Source: Hordeum vulgare subsp. vulgare
Lineage: Eukaryota > Streptophyta > Magnoliopsida > Poales > Poaceae
NCBI RefSeq assembly: GCF_904849725.1
Contig: NC_058518.1
Coordinates: 504,171,225-504,235,224, forward strand
Direction: 5' to 3'
DNA length: 64,000 nucleotides
The number at the start of each line of letters is the position of its first letter. The first letter of the stretch is position 1. Shown here piece by piece: positions 23,401-34,158 of the stretch. A program made the position numbers and the translations under genes. The notes below the pieces were generated by a model. It worked only from the letters and a program-made list of their open reading frames with translations, searched no databases and was not told the origin of the DNA.

Positions 23401-25537
23401 CGTTTGCAGGGGCTCCATCTGCCATTGCCTCCATGGCTGGGCACTACGCCTCCGTCTCCCGTGCTCGACGCCTTTCGCCCTCAATAGCTCGCCGCCGCGT
23501 ACTGCAGTGCTCCGCATCTTCCTCCTCCACCACCCCCATGTTGTGTCTTCGCCCTGCTTCTACGTGCGCTCACCAACGAAGTTGGCGTCGTGGCTCCTGC
23601 CGTGGAGGCCTCCACCTCCCATTTCCTGCTGGAGGAGCCTCACCAGTGGGGAGTGGTCTTCACCGGTGCCCTCGACATCAAGGTGCCTGCCTGCCCGGCG
23701 CTTTTGGCGGCTGTTCTGCAATGCTCTTCGCGTGAAGGATGTGACCGGGGATGGGAGAAATCCATGATCGGTCGGCTGCTGCTGGACGAGACAGCGGCGA
23801 TGCTTCACGTCGTTTCCATCTCGGCGTTGTCTTCATACCCCGGTCGTCGCGATGGCTTGGGTGTACTCTAGGGCGTTTGGGTGATGCCCTTTGACCGACG
23901 TCTCGGCCTGGCGTGGCCTGTTGACTGTACCCCGTAACATTGATGTTATTGTGCAGTCTGTACGCCATAACATTGATGTTGTTGCGATGTTATGCAATCT
24001 GTACCCATGACATAGGTGATATTGTGCAATATGTACCTTATGACATCGGTGATGTCGCGGAGTTGTGCCGTCCTAGTTAGCCGGTGCCTTTCGATTGCGT
24101 CGAGGATACACTGTCATGGCTTGGCCTCGGCTGACTGTTGCAGTCGAGTGCTTGAGGGTGCCCACCGTTGTGTTGTGGGAAAGAAACTCCCCCATGAATT
24201 TTTTTTAAAAAAAGCTCTAATCCGATGTATCAAAGACTCTAGGTCAACACGCATGTGAACATGTGCTTCCACTTAACATACTTATAGGTAGCCCATCCAA
24301 CTCCAAAGAAATACCTTGGATTTCTTCGGTTCCATGGAATTCTACTGAGAAAGAATGTCAACTTTGAAGTTTTTTTCACTTTCTCACCGATATAGAATAC
24401 GGATCTGGTCCTGTCGTTTTCATTTTAGATAAGAAACAAGAGATGATTAGTAATTTACATTTGTAAAATAAATACAGGGGTAAAAGTTTACACCCATTTC
24501 GAACAGGGCCTAAAAGGAAGAAGTATGTGTTGTCAAAACAAAAACTCATTCTTGTAACTTTCTTGTGTTTCCTTGTTCTTATGTTTCACCTGTACTTGGC
24601 TTATACTAGTTGTATCTTTTTTTTTTCTTTTTTTCCTGTTTTTCTTTCATTTATGTCTCCCATTGAGGATATTAAATGTTTTCTTTAATAATGTCGACTC
24701 ATTGCAGGTGTGGAACATATAGCTGGAAATATGTTCGACTACGTTCCCTCTGGGGATGCAGTTCTTTTAAAGGTACAGTCTGACTATCATATCAACATAA
24801 CTTCTTTAGCTACTGCAGAAATTTAATATCACGCAAAACAGTATAGATGCATGTGACAACCTCAATGTTTCATATGAATATGCTGTTCATCAACATTTGT
24901 TTTCTTCAAGAAACGTCCTTACTACAGATACAAACGGTTGTTACTGCACGTAATTCTAATAATTACTGGCAAAGTAATGAAAAACACATATAAGCACAAT
25001 TAAGGTGGCTCTATCGCATAGCCACAAGTGATCAAACAACCGGTTTGCTCCTTGTATATCTTATTACCAAGAATGTTTTTTTCCTTCAGTGTAATGCATT
25101 GGTCGGCAATTAATGAGCCGGCCAAATGTGGTGCTGAAACATCCTATTCCCATTACCATTTAGTCAGTGCAAAAGATAATCAATAATACATACGTATCAT
25201 ATACCAGACACTTAATATTTCCTGCATGTACATACAGACAGTACTCCATATTCTGGATGACAATGACTGCATCAGGCTTCTAAAAAACTGTCACGGAGCT
25301 CTCTCAGACAAGGGACGGCTGATTGCCGTTGAGTTTGTTTTGCCGGGTACCCCAGAGGTGACACGAGCAGCACAAAATCTCTTCATTCTAGACGTGATGA
25401 TGTTAAACAACTCCGAGGGAGGAAAGGAGAGAACTGAGGAGGAGTTTCTCAAGCTGGCTAGGCAGTCAGGTTTCAGCGGAACTTTCCAGTCAACCTACAT
25501 TTTCGGGAACTTTTGGGCTCTCGAGTTTACAAAGTAG
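15123..25537 (+). CDS. Plant class II O-methyltransferase (COMT-like), 4 exons, 366 aa
   Basis: Transfers a methyl group from S-adenosylmethionine to a hydroxyl of a small phenolic, flavonoid or indole substrate in the cytosol; the substrate cannot be read from sequence. Exons are 15123-15547, 15660-15970, 24708-24772 and 25238-25537, all with GT-AG introns and agreeing phases (1101 nt). Residues 1 to about 120 are the dimerisation domain. The SAM-binding loop LVDVGGGTG is at 206-214. His271 sits in LKTVLHILDDND, with Glu299 and Glu331 (GGKERTEEEF). These match the catalytic His and two Glu of COMT. The usual Asp-Trp after the His is Ile-Leu here, so it is not a standard caffeate enzyme. Start: first ATG after the TATA box, family-length product. 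It has no broken codon. A Stowaway lies 97 bp after the stop. Confidence 0.93.
16270..16392. mobile_element. Degenerate Stowaway MITE in intron 2
   Basis: Inverted arms TTTGTCTTAGCTTTGTCTAA and, near the right end, AACAAATATAAGACAAGAA are those of a Stowaway. The outer ends have decayed (CCCTTCGTTTC left, GGGACATAGG right). A TA lies just before the left end. Edges are approximate. Confidence 0.6.
17081..17970 (+). repeat. AT-rich tandem array, 4 units of 205-245 bp with (TA)n cores
   Basis: Units start with TATTAAAAACTATGTATAA at about 17081, 17313, 17558 and 17763, and each ends before the next at ATCGAATAAACGGAG. Unit length varies mainly because each contains an AT microsatellite of different size; the longest runs from about 17362 to 17416. 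The last unit is altered at its 3' end (ACAGAG). No coding potential. Confidence 0.85.
18108..18185 (-). repeat. tRNA-like sequence, probable SINE head
   Basis: On the minus strand, GTGTTCGAATCCTAGC resembles a T-arm/B box and GTGGAGTGGCTATGTGCTC resembles an A box, about 30 nt upstream. The acceptor and anticodon arms do not pair well, so it is not a functional tRNA gene. A second, weaker sequence of this kind lies near 19605-19680 (minus). Confidence 0.35.
18295..20257. repeat. AT-rich degenerate repeat block and purine tract
   Basis: 18360-19080 consists of loosely repeated units of the type TGAACATTTTTTGAA at irregular 20-35 bp spacing, then an A-rich stretch. A perfect 16-bp palindrome AACCTTCTAGAAGGTT is at 19129-19144. 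Similar T(T)GAAAAGGTTCAT units return at 19790-20000. 20160-20257 is almost pure purine (GAAAGAAA type) and joins directly to the copia fragment. This has the look of an old DNA transposon cut by later insertions; no genes. Confidence 0.5.
20258..22205 (-). pseudogene. Copia gag-protease-integrase remnant
   Basis: An N-terminal piece starts MAEPSDADRLALEAEKKR (22205 down to about 22088). It is separated by an intron-like gap from gag segments at 21587-21875 and 20984-21559, the latter with zinc knuckle CFTCGLDEHWANKC. Protease and its downstream part follow in 20603-20959, then pre-integrase (WHSRLCHISF...CHSC) and the integrase start (HSDLCEMNG) to 20258. Frame changes separate the parts. 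The protease active site reads WVDMGAN, where D-T/S-G is normal. The element end lacks all of reverse transcriptase. Inactive. Confidence 0.78.
22463..22470 (-). promoter_or_regulatory. TATA box of the reverse copia LTR
   Basis: Minus strand CCTATATAAGCAGG, about 260 bp before the gag ATG. It is positioned as a U3 promoter of the 5' LTR. If active, it would make antisense RNA across exons 1-2 of the methyltransferase only by reading through the truncated element. Confidence 0.5.
22780..24200. other. GC-rich block in intron 2 with short degenerate tandem repeats
   Basis: 22800-23930 is GC-rich with overlapping frames in several directions and no recognisable domain; I do not support a gene. 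23930-24055 contains about three degenerate units of the type ACATTGATGTTGTTG...TGCAATCTGTACC, spaced roughly 40-50 bp. The composition resembles 6420-7680, so both may belong to one unclassified repeat family. Confidence 0.4.
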
Positions 25538-25633
25538 TAAGCATGAACGTCCATGGCTACGTTGATAACTATTGGTAATGTATGCGAGTTTTTATTTTTT
25601 GAATGTGTAATGTATGTGAGTTTATACCTTGTA

Positions 25634-25792
25634 CTCCCTCCGTTCCTAAATATAAGTCTTTTCAGAGGTTTCATTAAAAGACTACATACGGATGTATATA
25701 GATATATTTTAGACTATATGTTCACTCATTTTGCTTCGTATGTAGACCCTAGTGAAATCCCTTAAAAGACTTATATTTAGGAACGAATGGAG
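25634..25792. mobile_element. Stowaway MITE after the methyltransferase stop, 159 bp
   Basis: CTCCCTCCGTTCCTAAATAT at the left and its inverse at the right (CTCCATTCGTTCCTAAATAT on the other strand), with TA at 25632-25633 and 25793-25794. It begins 97 bp after the stop codon, so it probably lies in or next to the 3' UTR and could supply a hairpin in the transcript. Confidence 0.88.
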
Positions 25793-25938
25793 TAGTTGTC
25801 TGTGTCATTTATTATAATATTGTTGGACGTGTTAAGCAACGCGGCGTCAGGGTTGTATTCCGATAACATTTTTTTTTCGAACACTACTCTGGTAACATAT
25901 TGATGCCCTATGGTATTCCCCATTAATGTAATAAAAAA

Positions 25939-26589
25939 GGACAGTGCTCTGCGCCGGAGCGCCGGTCGGAACTTTCGGCCGGCCGCGCGCGGGTCGCACG
26001 ATCCACCAACCCCAGCGCGTCCGCACCATTGGATCTTCATGCAACATTTTTTTCCTTCGATGTAGCAAAATTTCGACGCGATGCAGCAATTTTTTCAACG
26101 GTTGCAACAAAAAATAAAATTTATTAGAAAAAAAATATATACGTGATCATAGCAAAAAAAGAAGCTGATAGTGCGTGGTAACAAAAGTCAAACGCCGGTT
26201 GTAACAAATATCTACGTGAACGTGTATGCAACTTTTTTAGTAAACGGTTGCAGCAAAAAAATGATGCCGGTTATATCAAAACTTAACACGGTTGTAGCAA
26301 AAGTAAAAAACATCGATTGTAACAAAAAATCCGACGAACTGGAGTTGCAACCAAACGTATATGCAGCTTTTTTACTGGACAAATGTAGGAAAAAAACGCT
26401 TACAGCAAATATAACGTTGGTTGCAACAAATTTACATAAGAAAAAAGTTGCATGGTAAACGTTTGTATAAAAAAACACGGTTGCAGTAAATCTGACGGAA
26501 AAATGTTGCAAGCATCTGCGAGCGAGGCGCGCGGCCCGCGCGCGACCAGCCGAACGATTCGACTGACACGCCGGGTGAAAGCGTTTACC
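25939..26589. mobile_element. Mutator-like non-autonomous element, 651 bp
   Basis: Flanked by AATAAAAAA (25930-25938) and AATAAAAAT (26590-26598), a nine-base duplication with one mismatch, typical of MULEs. Termini GGACAGTGCTCTGCGCCGG and (opposite strand) GGTAAACGCTTTCACCCGG agree at 11 of 19. The interior has many CGGTTGCARCAAAA-like units every 35-45 bp and GC-rich ends. The frames running through it have no recognisable protein. Confidence 0.55.
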
Positions 26590-26726
26590 AATAAAAATTG
26601 TTGTCGTAGGGTTTTGTGTTCTTAGGACATCTCCAATGTGGTTCATTAAAACACACACTCACGTTGATACAGAGCCGATAAATGCAAATTTCCACATTCA
26701 TTAATTTTTAAAAAATAGTCTCCGGT

Positions 26727-28215
26727 TATAGGATCGAAAGTATGTCTAGAGGAGGGGGGGTGATTAGACTACTTAACCGGATAAAAACTTAACATTTTCC
26801 TACTTTTGGTTGAGGGTCAGTTTTGACAGTTATTGCAAGTCAAGTACTATCTACACATGTAGTTCTAAGAGTATAGAGTGAAACATGCAAGTGTAAAGTA
26901 AATGAGCAAGGGAGATCAAACACATGAGGTTGACATGGCGATTTTTTGCATGGTTTCGATAGGTGTCGCTATCGTACGTCCATGTTACTGGAGATATCAA
27001 CCCACGCGGGGTAAGGACTGTGAGAGTTCACGGAGGGCTCCACCCACAAGGGGTCCACGAAGAAGCGGCCTTGTCTATTCCAGCACCGCTTGCGTCCACA
27101 CAGGACTAGCCTCACTCACGGTAGATCTTCACGAAGTAGGCGATCTCCTTGCTGTTACAAACATCTTGGTTCAACTCCACAACACGAAGTAGGAGGCTTC
27201 CAAGCGACACCTAACCAATCTAGGAGGGACGACCCTCCAAAAGGTAATAGATGTGGTAGAACGATGAACTACTTGCTATTGTGCTTCTAAAGATAGTCTC
27301 CTCAACACAAAATCACTCTCTCACATAATAGACATGGGTAGAAGAGATTGATTTGGTGGAAAGCAGTTTGAGGAGGCTAGGGATCAAGTTTCAAATGGTT
27401 GGATTGGAATATCTTGATTTCAACACATGAGTAGGTGACTCTCTTTCAGAAAATGGATCTGACAATGAAGTGTGTGTTCTGAGTGCTTCTCCCACGAATG
27501 AGAGATGGATGGATCGGTATATATAGGCAACAACATAAAGCGGGGAACCCGGTGACACCGAAGTCATAAACTCGGTGATATGGATTTGCACTAAAGACAA
27601 CAACTTTTTAATCTCGGTGGAACCGATATACACAAGTCGGTGGCACCGAAAAGGTGGCTAATGGTCAGACGAGACAACTCGGTGACACCGATACCCAAAC
27701 TCGGAAATTTTGATTTTGTGTACCGAGGCAACAGAAAGTTGGTCACCTAAACTCGGTAGCACCGATATGGTTTCGGCTGCATCGATTTGGTGGCTATGGC
27801 TAGGGTTTTGTATGAGATGAAAATCGATAGTGCCGAAATGGGAAAGTTGGTGGCACCGATTTTGTGTATGAGGCTTTGGAAAAAAAGATTATGTGGGAAA
27901 ATGACTAAGTATTTTTGGTGGCTAACTTTGAGCACTTGAGCAACCAGTTCATTTTAATACTTCACCCGCTTTTAATAGTATTGGTTGTCCTATGGACTCA
28001 AAAATGATTTCTCTCAAATATAAAATGAAGAGTCTTCTAGCTTGAAGCTTGAGTCAATCTTGTTCCTTTCGTGCATCAAGGGGCATCTCCAGATAAGCCT
28101 TTAGCCAATTCATCTTTTGAACTTTTCTGAAATATACTTGGATAAACATATTAGTCTAATGATCATATGTTGTGATCAATTATCAAAACCACCCTAGGGA
28201 GCAATTGTGCTTTCA
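26727..28215 (-). repeat. Solo LTR of an LTR retrotransposon, reverse orientation
   Basis: Read on the minus strand, it starts TGAAAGCACAATTGCTCCC (28215) and ends CATACTTTCGATCCTATA (26727), the usual CTACA end having changed. A minus-strand TATA box TATATATACC lies at about 27516-27525. No internal region adjoins either side, so it is a solo LTR. Flanks CCGGT and CCGAC agree at three of five bases, so the target duplication is decayed or the left edge is off slightly. The plus strand contains repeated CGGTGNCACCG palindromes (27550-27860). Confidence 0.65.
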
Positions 28216-28885
28216 CCGACCCATCGCCACAGTCTTTCTCCAAAGGCATCATTTAACAACTAGCTAAGGTCATCTCCAGCGCCGACCTTCAAACTGCATG
28301 CATACGTCTGGATCGCAAAAGCCATAAAACATGGGTCTATATCGAACCGCCGAGCAGTCTAGACGTGTTTTTTTCCTGCAAACTGGAGACAAGCATGGGG
28401 GGCTTTATGGGCATCCACACAACACCCGGGCCCGCGTCTGACTGCACCAAAAACTCTCCTCCCACGTCCGCACACATTCCAGCCCGACGTCAGCCGCCTG
28501 CATTCATGTTGATGTAGAGCATGCGCGCCACATTGATGCCACCCCAGAGCGAACGCAACATCTCCCTGTCTTCACCATTAAAGCGGTGCGCCAGCCGAGG
28601 GCGCCATCCTCGACGTGTCCCTGGTGTTCGCGCTTGTTCAACGCTGGAGGCGCGTTACTAGCGTGACGAGACATATATCTACCATACCTGTTCAATGCGT
28701 CGTCCGTCCGTATGTCATCTTTAAGCAAGTTCACCATCGTGAAACCCATTCTGGCGTCGTGCATTGATGCGGTCGGGCGCCTGGCCTCACAAGAATCCTC
28801 TTTTTAAACCCCGGCCACACCCGTCTAAGTTCACCAAAACACAAGCCGCCCGCTCCACATCCTCCTCCCTTGCGCCACACCACAT

Positions 28886-30417
28886 TGATACGTCTCCGTC
28901 ATATCTATAATTTTTGATTGTTTCATGCCAATATTCTACAACTTTCATATACTTTTGGAAACTTTTTATACTATTTTTGGGACTAACATATTGATCCAGT
29001 GCCGAGTGCGAGTTCCTGTTTGTTGCATGTTTTTTGTTTCGCAGAATATCCATACCAAACAAAGTCCAAACGTAATAAAAACTTACGGGGATTTTTTTGG
29101 AATATTTATGATTTTTGGGAAGAAGAATCAACACGAGGCAATGCACGGAGGGCCCACAAGCCCTGTGGCCGCCACCAAGAGGTATGGCGGCGGCTGGCAG
29201 GCTTGTGGCCACTCCTTAAGGCGGTTGGAGCCCTTCTTTCGCCGCGAGAAAGATAATATCCGGAAGAAAATCGTGTCAAAGTTTCAGCCCAATCGGAGTT
29301 CCGGATCTCCGAGAATTTAAGAAACGGTGAAACGCAGAATCTGCGAGCGCAGAAACAGAAGGACACAGAGAGAGAAATCCAATCTCGGAGGGGCTCTCGC
29401 CCCTCCGCCGCCATGCAGACCATGGACCAGAGGGGAAACCCTTATCCCATCTAGGGAGGAGGTCAAGGAAGAAGAAGAAGGAGGGGGGCTCTCTCCCCTC
29501 TCTCCCGGTGGCGCCGGAACGCCACCCGGGACATCATCGTGTGACGGCGATCTACACCAACACCTCTGTCATCTTCACCAACATCTCCATCATCTTCCCC
29601 CATCTATATTCAGCGGTTCACTCTCCTGCAACCCGTTGTACCCTCTACTTGAGCATGGTGCTTTATGCTACATATTATTATCCAATGATGTGTTGCTATC
29701 CTATGATGTCTAAGTAGATTATCGTTGTCCTATCGGTGATTGATGAATTGCTATGGTTGGTTTAATTTGCTTGTGGTTATGTTGCTGTCCTTTGGTGCCC
29801 ATCATATGATCGCGTGTGTGGATCACACCATAGGGTTAGTTGTATGTTGATAGGACTATGTATTGGCAGGCTAGAGTGACAGAAGCTTCAAAACTAGCAT
29901 AGAAATTGATGCATATGGGATTGAAGGGGGACCAATATATCTTATTGCTATGGTTGGGTTTTACCTTAATGAACGTTAGTAGTTGCGGACGCTTGCTAAT
30001 AGTTCCAATCATAAGTGCATAGAATTCCAAGTAAGGGATGACATGCTAGCAGAGGCCTCTCCCACATGATACTTGCTATCGATCTAGTAACGTAGTCAAT
30101 TGCTTATGGACAATTCCGCAACTCCTACCACCACTTTTCCACACTCGTTAGACACTCGCAGTTGTTTCTTTATCTAACCAGCCCCTAGTGTTATTTATGT
30201 GTTCTTTACTTTCTTGCAAGCCCTATCCTCACTCCTACAAAGTACTTCTAGTTTCATACTTGTTCTAGGTAAAGCGAACGTAAAGTGTGCATAGAGTTGT
30301 ATCGGTGGTCGATAGAACTTGAGGGAATATTTGTCCTACCTTTAGCTCCTCATTGGGTTCGACACTCTTACTTATCGACAAAGGCTACAATTGATCCCCT
30401 ATACTTGTGGGTTATCA
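28886..30417 (+). repeat. 5' LTR of the outer gypsy element
   Basis: 1532 bp, TGATACGTCTCCGTCATATC to GTGGGTTATCA. Compared with the 3' LTR, the first 165 bp show about seven differences by eye, and this copy keeps about 27 bp (near 29100-29127) that the 3' copy lost. Confidence 0.92.
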
Positions 30418-30429
30418 AGACCTTTTTCT

Positions 30430-30447
30430 TGCGCCGTTGCCGGGGAG
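30430..30447 (+). other. Primer-binding site of the outer gypsy element
   Basis: TGCGCCGTTGCCGGGGAG, 12 nt after the 5' LTR. It matches the TGGCGCCGTTGCCG-type site of Triticeae gypsy elements with one change at the second G. The same type of site is seen on the minus strand at 50238-50254. Confidence 0.7.
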
Positions 30448-31473
30448 CAATAGCGTGGGGTGAATAACCTCGTGTGTGCTTGTTTGCTTTATCACTAAGT
30501 AGATTTATTTGCTGTTCTAAGTTGTTCTCTATCTTTAGTTATGGATATGGAACACGAAATACCAAAAAAATTAGGTGTACTTGCTACTCATGGAGATGGG
30601 GAACCTCCTGAAAACCTCGATGCTCGTTATGTGGAAAATATTATGTACTTCTTTTAATAATCCTGAGAAAGCCCCATTCAATTATATAATGGGATACACG
30701 TTGGATCAACGTGAATACTTTAGGGATTATCGCTTGACTCAAAAAGGGAAACTTTTATGGGATCAAATCCATTTGTTGAAATGGTATGCTTGGGAACTAT
30801 GCAAGAGACATGGTGTTACTTGTTGCTCTAGGATGAAGGCTCCACACCTTCCCTTTTCTTGTGAGTTTAATGATCATAGAACCTTGGCTTCTTATGCTAA
30901 TGGTATATATGATTACTATGATGTGGATCAAATAGAAGAGTTTGTTGCTTTTATGGGTGCTTATGAAATTGAGGCTCTGTTAGAAGGTATGATGATAATG
31001 ATGATGATCCTTACCGATCTGAAAATTTGGTTGTGCTTCGTTATTGTTATACTAATTATGAATATAATGCCCATATTGAACGATTTAAGGAGAAATCCTA
31101 TGCTGCCCAAAAAGAGAATATTATTTTGTAGGAAACTATGGAAGAAGAAAATGCTGAAATTGTGAGCTCATTAGATGAAAAAGATGACGAGGAGAGCGAA
31201 GAACAAAAGGAGGAAGAACAGAGTAGCTACCCGTGTCCACCTTCTAATGAGAGTAACTTTCTACTCATACATTATTTATTTTCCCTTCGTTCTTACCGAA
31301 AGATGAATGCTATGATCCCTTGGATTCGTTTGAAATATCCCTTTTTGATGAACTTGATGCTTGCTACGCTTGTGGCCATGATGCCAATATGAATGATGCT
31401 TATGAAGATGAGCTAGCTATAGTTCCTTATGTTACACATGATGATTTTGATGAATATAATATGAATGTGCTTG

Positions 31474-33156
31474 CGATGTCAACTGTTCTTCCCCTTGCAA
31501 CGGCACCAGAAGAATGCTGCTAGCACTCTCCAGCAATCGAAACTAGAAGAATGTTGTTGACGGCCCACCAGCGCGTGGGATCGTAGTAGTTTTCGAGGGT
31601 AGAGTATTCGACCCAACTTGTTGATAAGCCAGATAGGAGGTGAGAGAATACTCTCGAGTATTAGCAGCTGAATTTGTGAGATTCAACCACACCTGAAAGA
31701 TTAGTATCTGCAAGCAAAGTAGTAACAGCAAAGTAGTATGATAACAACGGTGTCAGAAACGATCTGTTGATGGCAGACTATTTCTAACGATTGTATCAAT
31801 GGCGCCAAGTTGCCTCGTTGACGGAAATTGTCAGTTCCCGTCAACGACCAGCGAGCAAGATTGTAACAGGTAGCAGCAGTGTAACGAGCAATAACAGTGG
31901 CAAGGAACATCAGTAGTGACTGCAGTAGCAAGTAGCAACAGTAGCGAGCGACAGTAGTAACAGCACAGAGCAAGACAAGTAACAACAGCAGCAACAGTAG
32001 TAACAGCAGCAGAGCAAGACAAGTAACAGCAACAGTAGGAAAAACTCGTAGGCAATGGGTTAGTGATTTGTTTGGATGATATTCATCATGCAACAGTTAT
32101 AACACGGAGAGATATGTGGCTAGCTTCCATTCGTCAATGTGATGTAGGCATGCATTCCGTGTCTCGTCATACGTACTTAGGGAAAAGAACTTGCATGACA
32201 TCTATTGTCCATCCCTCCCGTGGCAGCGGGGTCCAAAAGGAAACTACGAGATATTAAGGTTCTCATTTCAATAAAGAACCGGACAAACGCATTAGCACTT
32301 GGTGAACACATGAACTCCTCAAACTATGGTCATCACCGGGAGTGGTTCCGGTTATTGTCACTCCGGGGTTGCCGGATCATAACACATAGTAGGTAACTAC
32401 AACTTGCAAGATCGGATCTAAAACACACATATATTGGTGACAACATAATAATTTCAAACCTGAAATCATGGCACTCGGGCCCTAGTGACAAGCATTAAGC
32501 ATGACAAAGTAGTAGCAACATCAATCTCAGAACATAGTGGATACTAGGGATCAATCCCCATCAAAACTAACTCGATTACATGATAGATCTCATCCTACTC
32601 ATCACCGCCCAGCGAGCCTACGAATAGATTCTCACGAACGACGAAGAGCTTCATGGAATTGGAGAGGGAAGAAGGTTGACGATGACGATGGCGACGATTT
32701 CCCCTCTCCGGAGCCCAAGACGGACTCCAGATTTGCCCTCCAGATGAAGAACAGGTGGTGGCGGCGCCTCCATATCGCAAACGCGACGAAAACTTCTCTT
32801 TTTATTTTTCTGGGACGAAAGGGAACTTATATACCTGAGATTGGGGGCGACAGAGCCATGTGGGCCCCACAAGCCTGCCCACCGCCACCAGGGGGTGGTG
32901 GCGGAGCAGGGGCTTGTGGCCCACTGGACCACCCCCTCAGGTGGAACTTGGCGCAGATATTTTTCATATTTTCCAAAAATGCTCCCCGTAAATTTTCAGG
33001 ACGTTTGGAGAACTTTGATTTCTGCACAAAAATAACACCAAGGCAATTCTGCTGAAAACAACGTCAGTCCAGGTTAGTTCCATTCAAATCATGCAAATTA
33101 GAGTCCAAAACAAGGGCAAAAGAGTTTGTAAAAGTAGATACGTTGGAGACGTATCA
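31474..33156 (-). repeat. 3' LTR of the Fatima-like element (long form, 1683 bp)
   Basis: Minus strand from TGATACGTCTCCAACG (33156) to GACATCG (31474, terminal CA changed to CG). It contains a TATA box TATATAAG (about 32826-32834, minus). About 800 bp (roughly 31812-32612, with a CAGCAGTAGTAAC-rich part at 31850-32040) has no counterpart in the 5' LTR. Confidence 0.88.
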
Positions 33157-33769
33157 ACTCCCCCAAGCTTAAAACCTTGCTTGTCCTCAAGCAACTCAGT
33201 TGACAAACTCAGAGAGAAAGGAAAACTTTGACAAACTCTGTTTGATCTTGTTGTTCCAACTATGTCTAACTCATAACCAGAATTTCAGCAAGATCACAAG
33301 TTAACCACATAAGCAAATGACACAAGGGTCTCACGGTAAACTAATATCAATGGCATAATCAGCTAACGAGCAAATAATAATGAGTTTCAAATACCAACAC
33401 TTCAATCAAAACAAGCATGAAGCAATATGAATAGATGGTATCTCGCTAGCTCTTTCTGAGACCGCAAAACATAAATGCAGAGCACTTTCAAAGATCAAGG
33501 GCTGACTAAACATTACTAGTAGAAAACAGGGCTACCGTTCGGCCCTGGCCAGCACATTAGTCCCGGTTATTCAAGAACCGGGACCAATGGGGGGTATTAG
33601 ACCCGGTTCGTGAGCCCAGGGGGGCGGCCAGGACCTCGTGGGCATTGGTCCCGGTTCGTGTGGAACCATTTGTCCCGGTTCGAGCCACGAACCGGGACCA
33701 ATGGTCCTCGCTGCTGGCCCACAACCTTTAGTCCCGGTTCATGCCACGAACCGGGACAAATAACTTGCC

Positions 33770-33781
33770 TACATATATACC
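33770..33781 (+). promoter_or_regulatory. TATA box for the CACTA coiled-coil gene
   Basis: ACATATATACCC, about 280 bp before an ATG-GTGAGC donor (34048-34056) and 388 bp before the main ATG at 34159. The leader appears to be spliced (34051-34154), with a short upstream frame starting at 34048. Confidence 0.5.
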
Positions 33782-34158
33782 CACCGCCGCGGCAGAGCAC
33801 TCCACAGTGCTCTATTTTTGTCGAGCCAGCGAGGGAGGGCATTTGGGTGCTCTAGTTCACCTCCTATGCACATGAGGTGTTCGATGAAATGCCCGAGCCA
33901 CACTAGTTAAGCTTTCTCGTCTCGAAACTCGACCTCCGAGCTCCATTTTCAACGAGACTTGTCTAGATTTAGCGGTCCGTCACGCCCCGTCCCCGCCCCG
34001 TCTTCACCGCCGTCGATCGCCCGCGCCGATCTCGTCGTCGGCACCACCATGGTGAGCCTCTTGTTCTTATCTTCTTTTTGAAAGAAAAAAATTCTGACTT
34101 CAGATAGATACATGTCTAATTTTCTTACTTTTATTATTCCTTGTTATTATATAGTGCG

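Larger units (their letters stand above)
15971..24707 (+). other. Intron 2 of the O-methyltransferase gene, about 8.7 kb
   Basis: Donor GTACGT at 15971, acceptor TTGCAG ending at 24707. It interrupts the codon for a Gly after the SAM-binding domain. The bulk is transposon and repeat sequence listed separately. 16400-17080 is AT-rich, with nothing recognised. 24200-24707 is plain intron sequence with a pyrimidine-rich tract near 24605-24640. Long introns are spliced in grasses, but this one dwarfs introns 1 (112 bp) and 3 (465 bp). Confidence 0.85.

Noticed and set aside
22784..23968. Long ORFs on both strands in intron 2 (for example 216 aa, minus)
   Set aside because: GC-rich, overlapping in many frames, no domain; likely repeat-derived.
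26171..26458. ORF in the Mutator-like element
   Set aside because: Caused by repeated GTTGCAACAAAA units; no domain or conserved start.
26625..26726. Second Harbinger terminus (TTAGGACATCTCCAATGTGG)
   Set aside because: It has the look of one, but I found no inverted partner before or after the solo LTR.
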